A DNA stretch of 64,000 nt from Mesorhizobium sp. WSM4306 (GCF_007003975.1 NZ_VFTC01000011.1:62001-126000); one strand, 5' to 3'; shown: positions 50,082 to 59,547, counted from the first letter of the stretch. Numbers and translations: made by a program. The notes: generated by a model from the letters alone, not told the origin.

Positions 50082-50917
50082 TTGACGGCTCCGGAAGTGA
50101 TGCCGCGGATCAGCTGCCGCGAGAAGATGACGTAGAGGATCAGCACCGGCATGATCGCCAACGAGAGCGCTGCCAGGATGGCATTCCAGTTGGTGACGAA
50201 CTGGCCGAGGAACAGCTGGGCGCCGAGCGTTACCGTCTTGGTCTCTTCCGATGGCGCCAGGATCAGCGGGAACCACAGATCGTTCCAGATCGGGATCATG
50301 GTGAAGACGGCGACCGTCGCCATGGATGGCCGGACCAGCGGCAGCACCAGCCGGAAGAAGATCGTGTATTCCGACAGGCCGTCGATGCGGCCGGCATTCT
50401 TCAGATCGTCGGACACCTGTTTCATGAATTCCGACAGGATGAAGACGGCCAGTGGCAGGCCTTGCGCCGTGTAGACCAGGATCAGCGCCGTCAGCGTGTT
50501 GACCAGCCCGCTCGCCACCATCAATTGCAGGATGGCGACGGTGCCGAGCCGGATCGGGATCATGATGCCGAGCGCGAGATAAAGCCCCATCAGCGTGTTG
50601 CCGCGAAAGCGGTATTCCGACAGCGCGAACGCCGCCATGGCGCCGAACAGAAGCACGAAGAACAGTGAGGCCACGGTGACGACGAGACTGTTCTGGAAAT
50701 AGTGGATGAAGTCGCCCTGGCCGATCACCGTGTTGTAGCCGATCAGGTCGAAGGTCTTCGGCGTCGGCGGCGTCAGCGGCTCGCTGAAGATGCCGGCGCG
50801 CGATTTGAACGAGTTCACGATGACCAGGATCACCGGGAACAGCGCGATCACCGTATAGGTCAACAGGATCGCGTGGGCGCCGATGGTGCGGGGCAGGGAA
50901 CGGGTGGCCAGGCTCAT
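50078..50917 (-). CDS. Sugar ABC importer permease (MalG type)
   Basis: Inner-membrane permease of 279 aa with six hydrophobic segments. The cytoplasmic loop that contacts the ATPase reads NAGRIDGLSEYTIFFRLVLPL near residue 185, the EAA motif of MalG-type subunits. LFPVILVIVNSFKSR near the N-terminus is also typical. It is 10 nt from the partner permease gene. Confidence 0.92.
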   Translation of the reverse strand: MSLATRSLPRTIGAHAILLTYTVIALFPVILVIVNSFKSRAGIFSEPLTPPTPKTFDLIGYNTVIGQGDFIHYFQNSLVVTVASLFFVLLFGAMAAFALSEYRFRGNTLMGLYLALGIMIPIRLGTVAILQLMVASGLVNTLTALILVYTAQGLPLAVFILSEFMKQVSDDLKNAGRIDGLSEYTIFFRLVLPLVRPSMATVAVFTMIPIWNDLWFPLILAPSEETKTVTLGAQLFLGQFVTNWNAILAALSLAIMPVLILYVIFSRQLIRGITSGAVK

Positions 50918-50927
50918 CTCTCGCTCC

Positions 50928-51857
50928 TCAGAACTGGTAGCGACGCAGGCGCGTCTGGACGAGGAACAGGTAGACGCAGACGCCGCCGAGGATGATCAGG
51001 AACATCATCGTGGCGATCGCCGCACCCATATTGGGATCGCCGACCTGCAGTTGGAAGCCGAAGAAGGCACGGTAGAGGAAAGTGCCTAGAATATCGGTCG
51101 AATAGTTCGGCCCGGCCAGCGCCCCTTGCGCGGTGTAGATCAGGTCGAAGGCGTTGAAATTGCCGACGAAGGTCAGGATCGAGATGATGCCGATCGACGG
51201 CAGGATCAGCGGCAGCTTGATCTTCCAGAACTGCGACATGCCGGTAATGCCGTCGCATTCGGCGGCTTCGATCACCTCTTCGGGGATCGACAGCAGCGCG
51301 GCGTAAATCAGCATCATCGGGATGCCGATGAACTGCCACACCGAGATCAGGCTGAGCGCGGTCAGCGCATATTGTTCCTTGCCGAGCCATGGCGTGAAGA
51401 AGCTTTTCAGGCCGACCAGGTCCATGAGATGCGGCGCCACGCCCCACAGCGGCGACAAGATCAGCTTCCAGGCGAAGCCGACAATGACGAAGGACAGGAT
51501 GGTCGGCACGAAGATCGCCGTGCGGTAGAAGGCGGCGAACCTCAGTCTCGGGCTGGACAGCAATGCCGCCAGCATGACGCCGATCGGGTTCTGTACCAGC
51601 ATGTGGATGATGAAGAACCAGACATTGTTGCGCAGCGCATTCCAGAAATTGACCGACCAGTTGGGGTCGCCGAACAAGGTGCGGAAATTGTCAAAGCCGA
51701 CGAAGACCTGGTGCTGTTCGATGTTGCGGAACAGCGACAGTTGCAGCGTGCCGGCCAGCGGCAGGATCATGATCGCCGTATAGACCAGCAGCGCCGGCGC
51801 CAGGAAGACGCCGATATGCCAGCGGAACGGTCGTTTCGGTCGTGTTTCTGCGGCCAT
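50928..51857 (-). CDS. Sugar ABC importer permease (MalF type)
   Basis: Inner-membrane permease of 309 aa. It begins with a short cytoplasmic tail then LAPALLVYTAIMILPLAGTL, and NIEQHQVFVGFDNFRTLFGD is the usual periplasmic loop. The EAA loop is EVIEAAECDGITGMSQFWKI near residue 200. Six hydrophobic segments fit the family. It is separated from the binding-protein gene by 227 bp containing a strong hairpin. Confidence 0.92.
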   Translation of the reverse strand: MAAETRPKRPFRWHIGVFLAPALLVYTAIMILPLAGTLQLSLFRNIEQHQVFVGFDNFRTLFGDPNWSVNFWNALRNNVWFFIIHMLVQNPIGVMLAALLSSPRLRFAAFYRTAIFVPTILSFVIVGFAWKLILSPLWGVAPHLMDLVGLKSFFTPWLGKEQYALTALSLISVWQFIGIPMMLIYAALLSIPEEVIEAAECDGITGMSQFWKIKLPLILPSIGIISILTFVGNFNAFDLIYTAQGALAGPNYSTDILGTFLYRAFFGFQLQVGDPNMGAAIATMMFLIILGGVCVYLFLVQTRLRRYQF

Positions 51858-52047
51858 GAGTGCGGTCCCCGCCGTCTCTCGGTTCCAAAGGGTGTCGATG
51901 CCAGATGATGCCTCGATGCACGGCCCCGATGTCCTTGCCCCGGCATGGGCAGGACGAAGGCCTGCGACTGGTCAGCCAGCCTTCCCCACAAGACAAGAGG
52001 GTAAGGCCGAGAGGCAGTGCCGACAATCGCAATCTGTAAATTGAAGG

Positions 52048-52071
52048 CCGGCCGGGCACGCGCCCGGCCGG
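52048..52071 (-). terminator. Strong hairpin between binding-protein and permease genes
   Basis: CCGGCCGGGC-ACGC-GCCCGGCCGG is a perfect 10-bp stem, 13 nt after the binding-protein stop. No T-run follows on the minus strand, so it probably works as an attenuator or 3' mRNA stabiliser, giving more binding protein than permease. Confidence 0.6.
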
Positions 52072-52084
52072 TCTGTCTGAGGTC

Positions 52085-53344
52085 TTATTTGCCCGGCTTG
52101 TACCAGCTGTCGAGGCCGTCCTGCAGCTTCTTGGCCGCAGCTTCCGGCGTATCGGTGCCGTTGATGACGTTGGCCGATTCAACCCACGTCTCGTTTTCCA
52201 GGTTCGGCGTGCCGCGCGACAGGATCTGGTAGGTCGAGCGGATCGTCGACTTGCACTTGTCGCGCCAGGAGACGAATTCCTGCGCCAGCGGGTCTTCCAT
52301 CTTCACCGGGCTGGAGTTCAGGCTGAAGAAGCCCGGCAATGCGTTGGCGTAGATGGTGGCGAAGTCCGGCGAAGCGACCCAGGACAGGAAGGTCTTGGCC
52401 GCATCGGCATTCTTCGACGCTGCATTCAGGCCCATGCCGATATCGGTATGGTCGGAGATGTAGCAGGTGTCGCCGGCCTTCTCGACCGGCGGCGGGAAGG
52501 CGCCCATCTTGAACTGCGCCTGGGTGTTGAACAGGCCGATCTCCCACGAGCCGGCCGGGTAGATGGCGGCGCGGCCGAGGGTGAACAGGTTCTGGCTGTC
52601 CGGGTAGGTCTGGGCTTCGAAGCCGTCGCCGAGATAGGGCTTCCACTTGGCCAGTTCGGCGTAGGGTGCGACCCAGTCGGCGTCGGTCAGCTTCTGCTCG
52701 CCCTTGATGAGGGCTGCGCGGCCGTCTTCGCCTTTCCAGTAGTTCGGGCCGATATTCTGATAGCCCATGGTCGCGGCTTCCCAGAGATCCTTGGTGCCCA
52801 TCGCCATCGGGATGTAGGTGCCGTCGGCCTTGATCTTGTCGAGCGCGGCGAAGAACTCGTCACGCGTCGTCGGCACCTTGATGCCGAGCTTGTCGAAGGC
52901 GTCCTTGTTGTAGATGAAGCCGTGGATGACCGAGGCCATCGGCACGCAGAAGCTCGACTTGCCGTCGTCGGTCTGCCAGGCAGCCTTGGCGACGGGCGAG
53001 AAGTTTTCCATGCCGGGCAGCGCCGACAGGTCGGCGAGGTTGCCCTTCTTGAACAGTTCGAGCGACTTGTCGAACGGGCGGCAGGTGATCAGGTCGCCAG
53101 CCGAGCCGGCAGCGAGCTTGGCGCCGAGTGCGGCGTCATATTCGGTCGGCGCCGAGGGTGCGAACACCACCTTGATGCCGGGGTTCTTCGCTTCGAAGGC
53201 CGGGATCAGCTTGTCCTTCCAGATGGTGAGGTCGTCGCCGCGCCAGCTTTCGATATTGAGGGTAACGTCAGCGGCGTGAGCCAACCCGGCGGTGCCGAGA
53301 ATGCTGGTGCCGAGAAGCAGTGCCGTCAGTAGTTTCCTTGTCAT
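52085..53344 (-). CDS. Extracellular sugar-binding protein of ABC importer
   Basis: Periplasmic binding protein of 419 aa (MalE-type family 1). The signal peptide is KLLTALLLGTSILGTAGLAHA with cleavage after AHA. VTLNIESWRGDDLTIWKDKL starts the mature part. IPAFEAKNPGIKVVF, YPAGSWEIGLF and GLNAASKNADAAKTFLSWVA are typical of carbohydrate-binding members. GGGAG lies 8 nt ahead of the ATG, and murQ ends 2 nt upstream. Ligand is presumably GlcNAc, MurNAc or a peptidoglycan fragment, from the genes around it. Confidence 0.92.
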   Translation of the reverse strand: MTRKLLTALLLGTSILGTAGLAHAADVTLNIESWRGDDLTIWKDKLIPAFEAKNPGIKVVFAPSAPTEYDAALGAKLAAGSAGDLITCRPFDKSLELFKKGNLADLSALPGMENFSPVAKAAWQTDDGKSSFCVPMASVIHGFIYNKDAFDKLGIKVPTTRDEFFAALDKIKADGTYIPMAMGTKDLWEAATMGYQNIGPNYWKGEDGRAALIKGEQKLTDADWVAPYAELAKWKPYLGDGFEAQTYPDSQNLFTLGRAAIYPAGSWEIGLFNTQAQFKMGAFPPPVEKAGDTCYISDHTDIGMGLNAASKNADAAKTFLSWVASPDFATIYANALPGFFSLNSSPVKMEDPLAQEFVSWRDKCKSTIRSTYQILSRGTPNLENETWVESANVINGTDTPEAAAKKLQDGLDSWYKPGK

Positions 53345-53346
53345 GC

Positions 53347-54303
53347 TTAGTCTCCCTGTTGACCTTTTTCAGGTTCGGTTTTGAGAACAGGGGCCTTCGC
53401 GCCCTTGTTCCCCTCAATCGCGGAAAGGGCTGGCCTGAGCTTCTGGCCGGTCCCTTCCAGTATCTTCTCGGCCACATCGGCGTTGGCAGCGCCGGCGGCG
53501 AGCAGAATGGCTGTCTTGACAACGCCGCCGCTCGCTTCGAGCAGGCGCGCGGCATCTTGCCTGTCCAGGCCGCTGATGGCGGCGACGATGCGTGCCGCGC
53601 GGTCGCGCAGCTTGATGTTGTCGGCGGTGAGGTTGACCATGTAGCCGTCATGGACATGGCCGAGATGAATTGCGGTCAGCGTCGACAGCATGTTGAGCGC
53701 GATCTTCTGCGCGGTGCCGGCGCCCATGCGCGTCGAGCCGGCAATCACCTCCGGTGGTGTTTCCAGCAGGATGGCAACGTCGGCCAGCTTGAGCAGCGGC
53801 GTGTCCTTGTTGTTGGCGATGGCAATGGTCGCGGCACCCCGGCTGCGTGCATCCTTCAGCGCCTGCACCGCATAGGGCGTCGAGCCGCTGGCCGAAATGG
53901 CGATCAGGCAGTCGCTCTTGCCGATGCCGGCGCCGGCGACCGCCGCCGAGGCTTCGTCGGTGTCGTCTTCCGGCCCGCCGGGCAGCGTCTTGAAGGCCTC
54001 GTCGCCACCGGCAATCAGGATGACGATGCGCTCGCGCTTGATGCCGAAAGTGCCGGGCAATTCCAGCGCGTCGGCCAGCGCCATCAGGCCGGAGCTGCCG
54101 GCCGCCGCATAGGCGAGCTTGCCGCCGCCATTCAGCCGCCCGGCGACGATCTCGGCTGCGGCAGCGATGGCAGGAATGGCGTCGCGGACTGCCTTGGCGG
54201 CCTCGATCTGTGCATTGACCAAAGAAGAAAGGATGGTGTCCGGGGCCTGGATGTCCAGTCCCTCGGCATTCCTGTGAAGCGCTTCGGTGCGCAGTTCGGC
54301 CAT
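53347..54303 (-). CDS. murQ: N-acetylmuramic acid 6-phosphate etherase
   Basis: Cleaves the lactyl ether of MurNAc-6-phosphate to give GlcNAc-6-phosphate during cell-wall sugar recovery. The 318-aa protein is a SIS-domain MurQ: KLAYAAAGSSGLMALADALE holds the sugar-phosphate loop and the conserved Glu, ISASGSTPYAVQALKDAR the second loop, and EVIAGSTRMGAGTAQKIALN the family signature. GGAGG lies 7 nt before the ATG at 54303. It is first in the minus-strand importer operon and has paired TGGTATT-type repeats in its promoter. Confidence 0.92.
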   Translation of the reverse strand: MAELRTEALHRNAEGLDIQAPDTILSSLVNAQIEAAKAVRDAIPAIAAAAEIVAGRLNGGGKLAYAAAGSSGLMALADALELPGTFGIKRERIVILIAGGDEAFKTLPGGPEDDTDEASAAVAGAGIGKSDCLIAISASGSTPYAVQALKDARSRGAATIAIANNKDTPLLKLADVAILLETPPEVIAGSTRMGAGTAQKIALNMLSTLTAIHLGHVHDGYMVNLTADNIKLRDRAARIVAAISGLDRQDAARLLEASGGVVKTAILLAAGAANADVAEKILEGTGQKLRPALSAIEGNKGAKAPVLKTEPEKGQQGD

Positions 54304-54326
54304 CCCTGTCCCTCCGATGAAGGAAC

Positions 54327-54344
54327 AATACCAAAAAAATACCA
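54327..54344 (-). promoter_or_regulatory. Paired operator repeats, murQ side
   Basis: AATACCA occurs at 54327-54333 and 54338-54344 (TGGTATT on the minus strand), with starts 11 bp apart. It mirrors the pair on the opposite side of the divergent spacer. Likely target of the GntR regulator at 55377. Inferred. Confidence 0.6.
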
Positions 54345-54461
54345 CTTGTCCACACGCATTAACGGATTTGGGCGTCAGAAATCGCCGAGCCAACGAAATG
54401 TCTAGTTTTTTCAATAAAATACGCCTTAATCTTTTTGAAACGGAAATTAATCCTTGGCTAT

Positions 54462-54479
54462 TGGTATTTTATTGGTATT
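54462..54479 (+). promoter_or_regulatory. Paired operator repeats, kinase side
   Basis: TGGTATT occurs at 54462-54468 and 54473-54479, again 11 bp apart, about 23 nt upstream of the kinase GTG. Same sequence and spacing as the murQ side. Confidence 0.6.
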
Positions 54480-54501
54480 ATCCGCCCCGAGGAGAAATCG
54501 C

Positions 54502-55380
54502 GTGAATTTCGTGCTCGGTATCGATGGCGGCGGCACCAGCTGCAGGGCAGCCCTTGCGACAGGCGATGGCGCTGTCATTGGCCGTGCCAAAAGCGGCGCG
54601 GCCAACATCCGCACCGATCTCACCGGCGCCAGGACCCACATCGTCGATGCAGCACGGCAGGCCTTCATCGCCGCCGGGCAAGACCCGGACCTGATCCCGC
54701 AGACACCAGCCATTCTTGGCCTTGCCGGCGCCAATGTCGGCACCTATCGGCAGCAGCTCGAAGCAATCTTGCCGTTCAGCGTCAGCCGCGTCGAGACCGA
54801 CGCCGAGATCGCGCTCGAAGGCGCTGTCGGTTCGGGCGACGGCGCCATGGCCATCCTCGGCACCGGCACCGCCTATATGGCGCGCAAGGGCGGCACATCG
54901 CGCGCCATTGGCGGCTGGGGGTTCCAGGTCGGCGACCAGGGCAGCGGCGCCCGCATCGGCCGCGATTTGCTGGAACAGACGCTGCTCGCCCATGACGGCG
55001 TCCGCCCGGGCTCGCCCTTGACCGACAGCATGATGGCCACCTTCCGCAACAATCCCGAAGACGTGGTCGAGTTCACCACCAACGCCAAGCCGGGTGATTT
55101 CGGCGGCTTCGCACCCAAAGTGTTCGAGCATGCCGAAAAGGGCGATGCGGTCGCCAACTGGATCGTCGACAAAGCTGTCGCCGATGTCGAGGCGTCGCTT
55201 GGCGCGCTCGGCCTTTCTGATGGCGCACCGCTCTGCTTGCTCGGCGGGCTGGCGCCGCTCTATACGCCGCGCCTTTCCCAACGCTACCAGGCGCTGCTGA
55301 AGGCGCCGCTCGACGATGCGCTGGGCGGTGCCGTGCAGATGGCAGCTCGCATCTTCGCCAGAGCGGAGGCGGCGCGATGA
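54502..55380 (+). CDS. BadF/BcrA-type N-acetylglucosamine kinase-like protein
   Basis: ASKHA-superfamily kinase of 292 aa resembling GlcNAc kinases. VLGIDGGGTSCRAALATGDG is phosphate loop 1, ETDAEIALEGAVG holds the catalytic Asp, and AILGTGTAYMARKGG is loop 2. GGWGFQVGDQGSGARIGRDLL is a typical adjoining stretch. The GTG start at 54502 has GGAG 8 nt upstream; the ATG further up lies inside the operator repeats. Its stop overlaps the GntR gene as ATGA. It would feed GlcNAc-6-phosphate to nagA. Confidence 0.87.
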   Translation: MNFVLGIDGGGTSCRAALATGDGAVIGRAKSGAANIRTDLTGARTHIVDAARQAFIAAGQDPDLIPQTPAILGLAGANVGTYRQQLEAILPFSVSRVETDAEIALEGAVGSGDGAMAILGTGTAYMARKGGTSRAIGGWGFQVGDQGSGARIGRDLLEQTLLAHDGVRPGSPLTDSMMATFRNNPEDVVEFTTNAKPGDFGGFAPKVFEHAEKGDAVANWIVDKAVADVEASLGALGLSDGAPLCLLGGLAPLYTPRLSQRYQALLKAPLDDALGGAVQMAARIFARAEAAR

Positions 55381-56159
55381 GCGAGGCCGCCGACCAGATC
55401 TTCGCCACGCTGAAGCAGTCGTCGCAGAGCGGCGCGCCGCTCTATCTCCAGCTCAGGAAAAGCATTGAGGACGCCGTCAATCGCGGCCTGATCGGGCCGG
55501 GCGACGCGCTGCCGTCGGAGCGCGACATCGCGACCAAGGCCGATATTTCGCGCGTCACCGTGCGCAAGGCGGTACAGGATCTGGTCAAGGGCGGCATCCT
55601 CGTGCAACGCCATGGTTCCGGCACCTTCGTGGCGCCGCGCATGGAGCGCGTCGAGCAGTCGCTGTCGAGGCTCACCTCCTTCACCGAGGACATGGCCCGG
55701 CGCGGCATGGCGGTGCGTTCGGCCTGGCTCGATCGCGGCCTCTATGCGCCCTCGCCCGACGAGATGATGGTGCTCGGCCTTTCGTCGAACGAACTGGTGG
55801 CGCGGGTGTCGCGTCTGCGCATTGCCAACGACACGCCGCTGGCCATCGAACGCGCCTCGCTATCGGCCAGCGCGCTGCCCGATCCGGCAGGGATAGGCTC
55901 TTCTCTCTACGCGGCGCTGGAATTGACCGGCAACAGGCCGGTGCGGGCGGTGCAACGCATTTCCGCCGCCAATCTCGGCGACGCCGATGCGCGCCTGCTC
56001 GAAGTGCCGCCGGGCATTGCCGGCCTGCACATTGAACGCATTTCCTATCTGGCGAGCGGCAAGGTGATCGAATTCACCCGTTCCATCTACCGGGGCGACG
56101 CTTATGATTTCGTCGCCGAACTGCGGCTGACAGGGCCGAGCGAAGAGGGCCGACCATGA
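55377..56159 (+). CDS. GntR/HutC-family regulator with UTRA domain
   Basis: A 260-aa repressor. The N-terminal wHTH has PLYLQLRKSIEDAVNRGLIG, LPSERDIATKADISRVTVRKA and GILVQRHGSGTFV. The UTRA effector domain follows, with LTSFTEDMARRGMAV, VARVSRLRIANDTPLAIER and the end SIYRGDAYDFVAELRL. Members of this subfamily sense GlcNAc-6-P or glucosamine-6-P. It lies inside the operon it presumably controls, overlapping genes on both sides by 4 nt. Confidence 0.92.
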   Translation: MSEAADQIFATLKQSSQSGAPLYLQLRKSIEDAVNRGLIGPGDALPSERDIATKADISRVTVRKAVQDLVKGGILVQRHGSGTFVAPRMERVEQSLSRLTSFTEDMARRGMAVRSAWLDRGLYAPSPDEMMVLGLSSNELVARVSRLRIANDTPLAIERASLSASALPDPAGIGSSLYAALELTGNRPVRAVQRISAANLGDADARLLEVPPGIAGLHIERISYLASGKVIEFTRSIYRGDAYDFVAELRLTGPSEEGRP

Positions 56160-57187
56160 TCCCCAACACCACCCATATGCGGCGCGAGATCGACGAAATC
56201 CCGCAAGCCGTGGCGCGCCTGCTCGACGGCTCGGCGGCGGTGCTGACCGAGGCCGGACGCGGCATTCGCGAACGCGATCCGAGCTTCGTCGTTACCGTCG
56301 CGCGCGGCTCGTCCGACCATGCCGCCACCTTCATGAAATATGCCGTCGAACTGACCGCTGGTCTGGCCGTCGCCTCGGTCGGCCCGTCGATCGCCTCGAT
56401 CTACGGCGCCAAACTCAAGCTTGCCGGGTCGGCTTGCCTGGCCATCTCGCAATCGGGCAAGAGCCCTGATATCGTCGCCATGGCCGAGACGGCCAGGGCC
56501 GGCGGATCACTCACCGTCGCCATCACCAACACCGCCGATTCGCCGCTGGCACGGGCCTCGGATTTTGCCATCGACATTCTGGCCGGGCCGGAGCGCAGCG
56601 TTGCGGCGACGAAAACCTTCGTCAATTCAGCGGTGGCCGGGCTGGCGCTGATGGCGCATTGCACCGGCGACGACAAGCTGCTGGCCGCCCTCGCCCGCCT
56701 GCCCGAACATTTCAGCAAGGCGATCGCCTGCGACTGGATGGCGCTGGCCGGCGCGCTGGAGACGCCGCAATCGCTGTTCATTCTCGGCCGCGGCCCGTCC
56801 GCGGCGATGGCCAATGAGGCGGCGCTGAAGTTCAAGGAGACCTGCGGCATGCACGCCGAGGCCTATAGTGCGGCCGAAGTCATGCACGGCCCGCTGGCAT
56901 TGGTCGGGCCGGGCTTCCCGGTGCTGGCGCTGGCCGCCCGCGACGCCTCCGAGCCGTCGGTGGCCGAGGCCGCCGACAACCTTGCCGGCAAGGGTGCCGC
57001 CGTTTTTGTAACCTCGGATAAAGCCAAGAGCGCCGCACAGCTGCCGCATGTCGCCACCGGTCATCCCTTGACCGACCCGCTGACGCTGATCGTGTCCTTC
57101 TACGGCTTCGTCGAGGCCTTCGCCCGCCATCGCGGCCTCGATCCGGATGTACCGCGCAATCTGCGCAAGGTGACGGAAACCGTATGA
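56156..57187 (+). CDS. SIS-domain glucosamine-6-phosphate deaminase-like protein
   Basis: A 343-aa protein made of two SIS domains, like the isomerase half of GlmS but without the glutaminase domain. Members of this group act as NagB-II/AgaS-type deaminases converting glucosamine-6-P to fructose-6-P. VTVARGSSDHAATFMKYAVEL and LAISQSGKSPDIVAMAETA form the first site. SVAATKTFVNSAVAGL, ILGRGPSAAMANEAALKFKE and AEVMHGPLALVGPGFPVL follow. The ATG overlaps the GntR stop, and nagA starts in its own stop. Confidence 0.9.
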   Translation: MIPNTTHMRREIDEIPQAVARLLDGSAAVLTEAGRGIRERDPSFVVTVARGSSDHAATFMKYAVELTAGLAVASVGPSIASIYGAKLKLAGSACLAISQSGKSPDIVAMAETARAGGSLTVAITNTADSPLARASDFAIDILAGPERSVAATKTFVNSAVAGLALMAHCTGDDKLLAALARLPEHFSKAIACDWMALAGALETPQSLFILGRGPSAAMANEAALKFKETCGMHAEAYSAAEVMHGPLALVGPGFPVLALAARDASEPSVAEAADNLAGKGAAVFVTSDKAKSAAQLPHVATGHPLTDPLTLIVSFYGFVEAFARHRGLDPDVPRNLRKVTETV

Positions 57188-58359
57188 GCGACCGTTTTGC
57201 CCTGACTGGCGCCCGCATCTTCGACGGCGACGACTGGCACGACAATGCCGCCCTTGTCGTGCAGGGCGATGCGGTCGAAGGCATTCATCCTGTCGGCGCT
57301 GTTCCGTCAGGCGTTGCCCGGATCGACACCGGCGGCGGCATGCTTGCGCCGGGCTTCGTCGACCTGCAGGTCAATGGCGGCGGCGGCGTGATGCTCAACG
57401 ACCATCCCGATGTCGCCTCGCTCGCAACCATCTGCCGGGCGCATGCGCCGTTCGGCACCACGGCGCTGCTGGCGACGCTGATTACCGATACGCCGGAGAT
57501 CACCGCCGCGGCCATTGCCGCCGGCGCTGAAGCGGCACGGCAGAAGCTGCCGGGCTTTCTCGGCCTGCACCTCGAAGGCCCGCATCTCTCCGTCGCCCGC
57601 AAGGGTGCGCATGACCCGGCGCTGATCCGGCCGATGACGGATGCCGACCAGGCGGCCCTGATCGCGGCGCGCAAAAACCTGCCGGTGCTGCTGACGACGA
57701 TCGCGCCCGAATCCGTCGAACCTGTCCGCGTCGCCGCCCTCGCCAAGGCCGGCATCGTCGTCAGCCTCGGCCATTCCGACACCGGCTACGCCACGGCCAA
57801 AGCCTTCGCAGAAGCCGGCGCCAGCGTGGTCACCCACCTGTTCAACGCCATGAGCCAGATCGGCAACCGCGAGCCGGGGCTGGCGGGCGCGGCCATCGAC
57901 ATTGGCGGCCTCTCAGCCGGCATCATCGCCGACGGCATCCATGTCGATCCAGCCACCATGGCGATCGCGCTGCGCGCCAAGCAGGGACCGGGCAGGATCG
58001 TGCTGGTCACCGACGCCATGGCGACGATCGGAACCGACATGACCTCGTTCACCCTCAACGGCCGCATCATCTATCGCAAGGACGGCAGCCTGCGGCTGGC
58101 CGACGGCACGCTGGCCGGCGCCGATCTCGATATGATCTCGGCCGTCCGCTATGTGCACAGGATTATCGGGCTGGACCTGTCGGAGGCCTTGCGGATGGCC
58201 TCGCTCTATCCGGCGCAAGCGGTCGGCCAGGCGCACCGGCTTGGCCGCTTCGCCAACGGCACCGCGGCCGATATCGTCGCCCTGTCGGACGATCTCGACG
58301 TCAAGGGCGTATGGATCGGCGGCAACAGGGCTTTTGCAGGCGCGGACAGTCGGCGCTAA
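57184..58359 (+). CDS. nagA: N-acetylglucosamine-6-phosphate deacetylase
   Basis: Removes acetate from GlcNAc-6-P. The 391-aa amidohydrolase shows GGGMLAPGFVDLQVNGGGGV, the metal-binding Glu in GLHLEGPHLSVARKGAHDP, His in SLGHSDTGYATAKAFAEAG and HLFNAMSQIGNREPGLAGAA, and the catalytic Asp in VLVTDAMATIG near residue 276. GTLAGADLDM and ASLYPAQAVG are late family motifs. It overlaps the SIS gene by 4 nt and completes the route from murQ and the kinase. Confidence 0.95.
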   Translation: MSDRFALTGARIFDGDDWHDNAALVVQGDAVEGIHPVGAVPSGVARIDTGGGMLAPGFVDLQVNGGGGVMLNDHPDVASLATICRAHAPFGTTALLATLITDTPEITAAAIAAGAEAARQKLPGFLGLHLEGPHLSVARKGAHDPALIRPMTDADQAALIAARKNLPVLLTTIAPESVEPVRVAALAKAGIVVSLGHSDTGYATAKAFAEAGASVVTHLFNAMSQIGNREPGLAGAAIDIGGLSAGIIADGIHVDPATMAIALRAKQGPGRIVLVTDAMATIGTDMTSFTLNGRIIYRKDGSLRLADGTLAGADLDMISAVRYVHRIIGLDLSEALRMASLYPAQAVGQAHRLGRFANGTAADIVALSDDLDVKGVWIGGNRAFAGADSRR

Positions 58360-58368
58360 AGTCCATCC

Positions 58369-59481
58369 ATGCATGATGTCGATTGCGTTGTTGCCGGGGC
58401 GGGTGTGGTCGGCCTCGCCATTGCCCGTGCGCTGGCGCTGTCGGGCCGTGAGGTGCTGGTGGTCGAGAAGGCCGCAGCCATCGGCACGGGCACCAGTTCG
58501 CGCAATTCGGAAGTCATCCATGCCGGGCTCCACTATGCGCCGGGCAGTCTGAAGGCCCGGCTCTGCGTCGAGGGGCGCGAGCGTCTCTATGCCTACTGCC
58601 GCGAACACGGCGTCGCTCATCGGCGCACCGGCAAGCTGATTGTTGCCGTCGAACCCGACCAGTTGGACAGGCTGCAGGCGATCGAAGCCAATGCGCGAAC
58701 CTGTGGTGTCGACGATCTCGCCTTCCTGACCCGCAGCGAAGCCGGAAGCCTGGAACCGGCGCTGACATGCGCCGGCGCGTTGCTGTCACCGTCGACCGCC
58801 ATCGTCGACAGCCAGGCGCTGATGCTGTCGCTGCGTGGCGACGCGGAAGCGGCTGGCGTATCCTTCGCGCTGCTCACGACTGTTACCGGCGCGGCCATCG
58901 AAGCCGACGGCATCCGGATCGACACGCGTGACGCCGATGGTGAGGGGTTCCGTCTCAAGGCCGGTGCCTTCATCAACGCCGCCGGCCTCGACGCCCAGGC
59001 ATTGGCCAGACGAATCGAAGGCTTCCCGCCAGACCTCGTTCCGCCGCTATGGCTGGCGCGCGGCAATTATTTCGCGCTGTCCGGCCGCTCGGCCTTTTCG
59101 CGGCTGATCTATCCGGTGCCAGACCATGGCGGTCTTGGCGTTCACCTGACCCTCGACCTCGGCGGCAGCGCGCGCTTTGGCCCTGATGTCGAATGGATCG
59201 ATCGCGTCGACTATACCGTCGATCCCGGCCGAAGCGCCGCCTTCTACGAGGAGATCCGGCGCTACTGGCCTGGCCTTGCCGATGGCGCATTGCAGCCCGC
59301 CTATGCCGGCGTCAGGCCAAAACTGTCCGGTCCAGGCCAGCCGGCGGCAGATTTCGTCATCCAGGGCCCGGCCGAGCACGGCGCTGGGCCGATCGTCAAT
59401 CTGTTCGGCATCGAGAGCCCCGGCCTGACGGCGAGCCTGGCAATCGCCGACCATGTTGTGGAGCTGCTCAGCCTGAAATGA
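58369..59481 (+). CDS. FAD-dependent oxidoreductase (LhgO/DAO family)
   Basis: Flavoprotein of 370 aa in the D-amino-acid oxidase superfamily, close in layout to L-2-hydroxyglutarate dehydrogenases. [21 protein letters not shown] is the dinucleotide motif and [24 protein letters not shown] is diagnostic of this subgroup (quoted in part). [13 protein letters not shown] and LYWPG-like [10 protein letters not shown] occur later, with [17 protein letters not shown] at the end. It follows nagA by 9 nt, so a role in the amino-sugar operon is likely. One candidate substrate is D-lactate or another hydroxy acid released by MurQ, but that is speculation. Confidence 0.85.
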   Translation: MHDVDCVVAGAGVVGLAIARALALSGREVLVVEKAAAIGTGTSSRNSEVIHAGLHYAPGSLKARLCVEGRERLYAYCREHGVAHRRTGKLIVAVEPDQLDRLQAIEANARTCGVDDLAFLTRSEAGSLEPALTCAGALLSPSTAIVDSQALMLSLRGDAEAAGVSFALLTTVTGAAIEADGIRIDTRDADGEGFRLKAGAFINAAGLDAQALARRIEGFPPDLVPPLWLARGNYFALSGRSAFSRLIYPVPDHGGLGVHLTLDLGGSARFGPDVEWIDRVDYTVDPGRSAAFYEEIRRYWPGLADGALQPAYAGVRPKLSGPGQPAADFVIQGPAEHGAGPIVNLFGIESPGLTASLAIADHVVELLSLK

Positions 59482-59547
59482 CAGGGCTGCGGCCGTTGTC
59501 GTCTCAAGCTATGAAACCTTTTGATTTTGAGGCCGTTGTCGGGGCGT

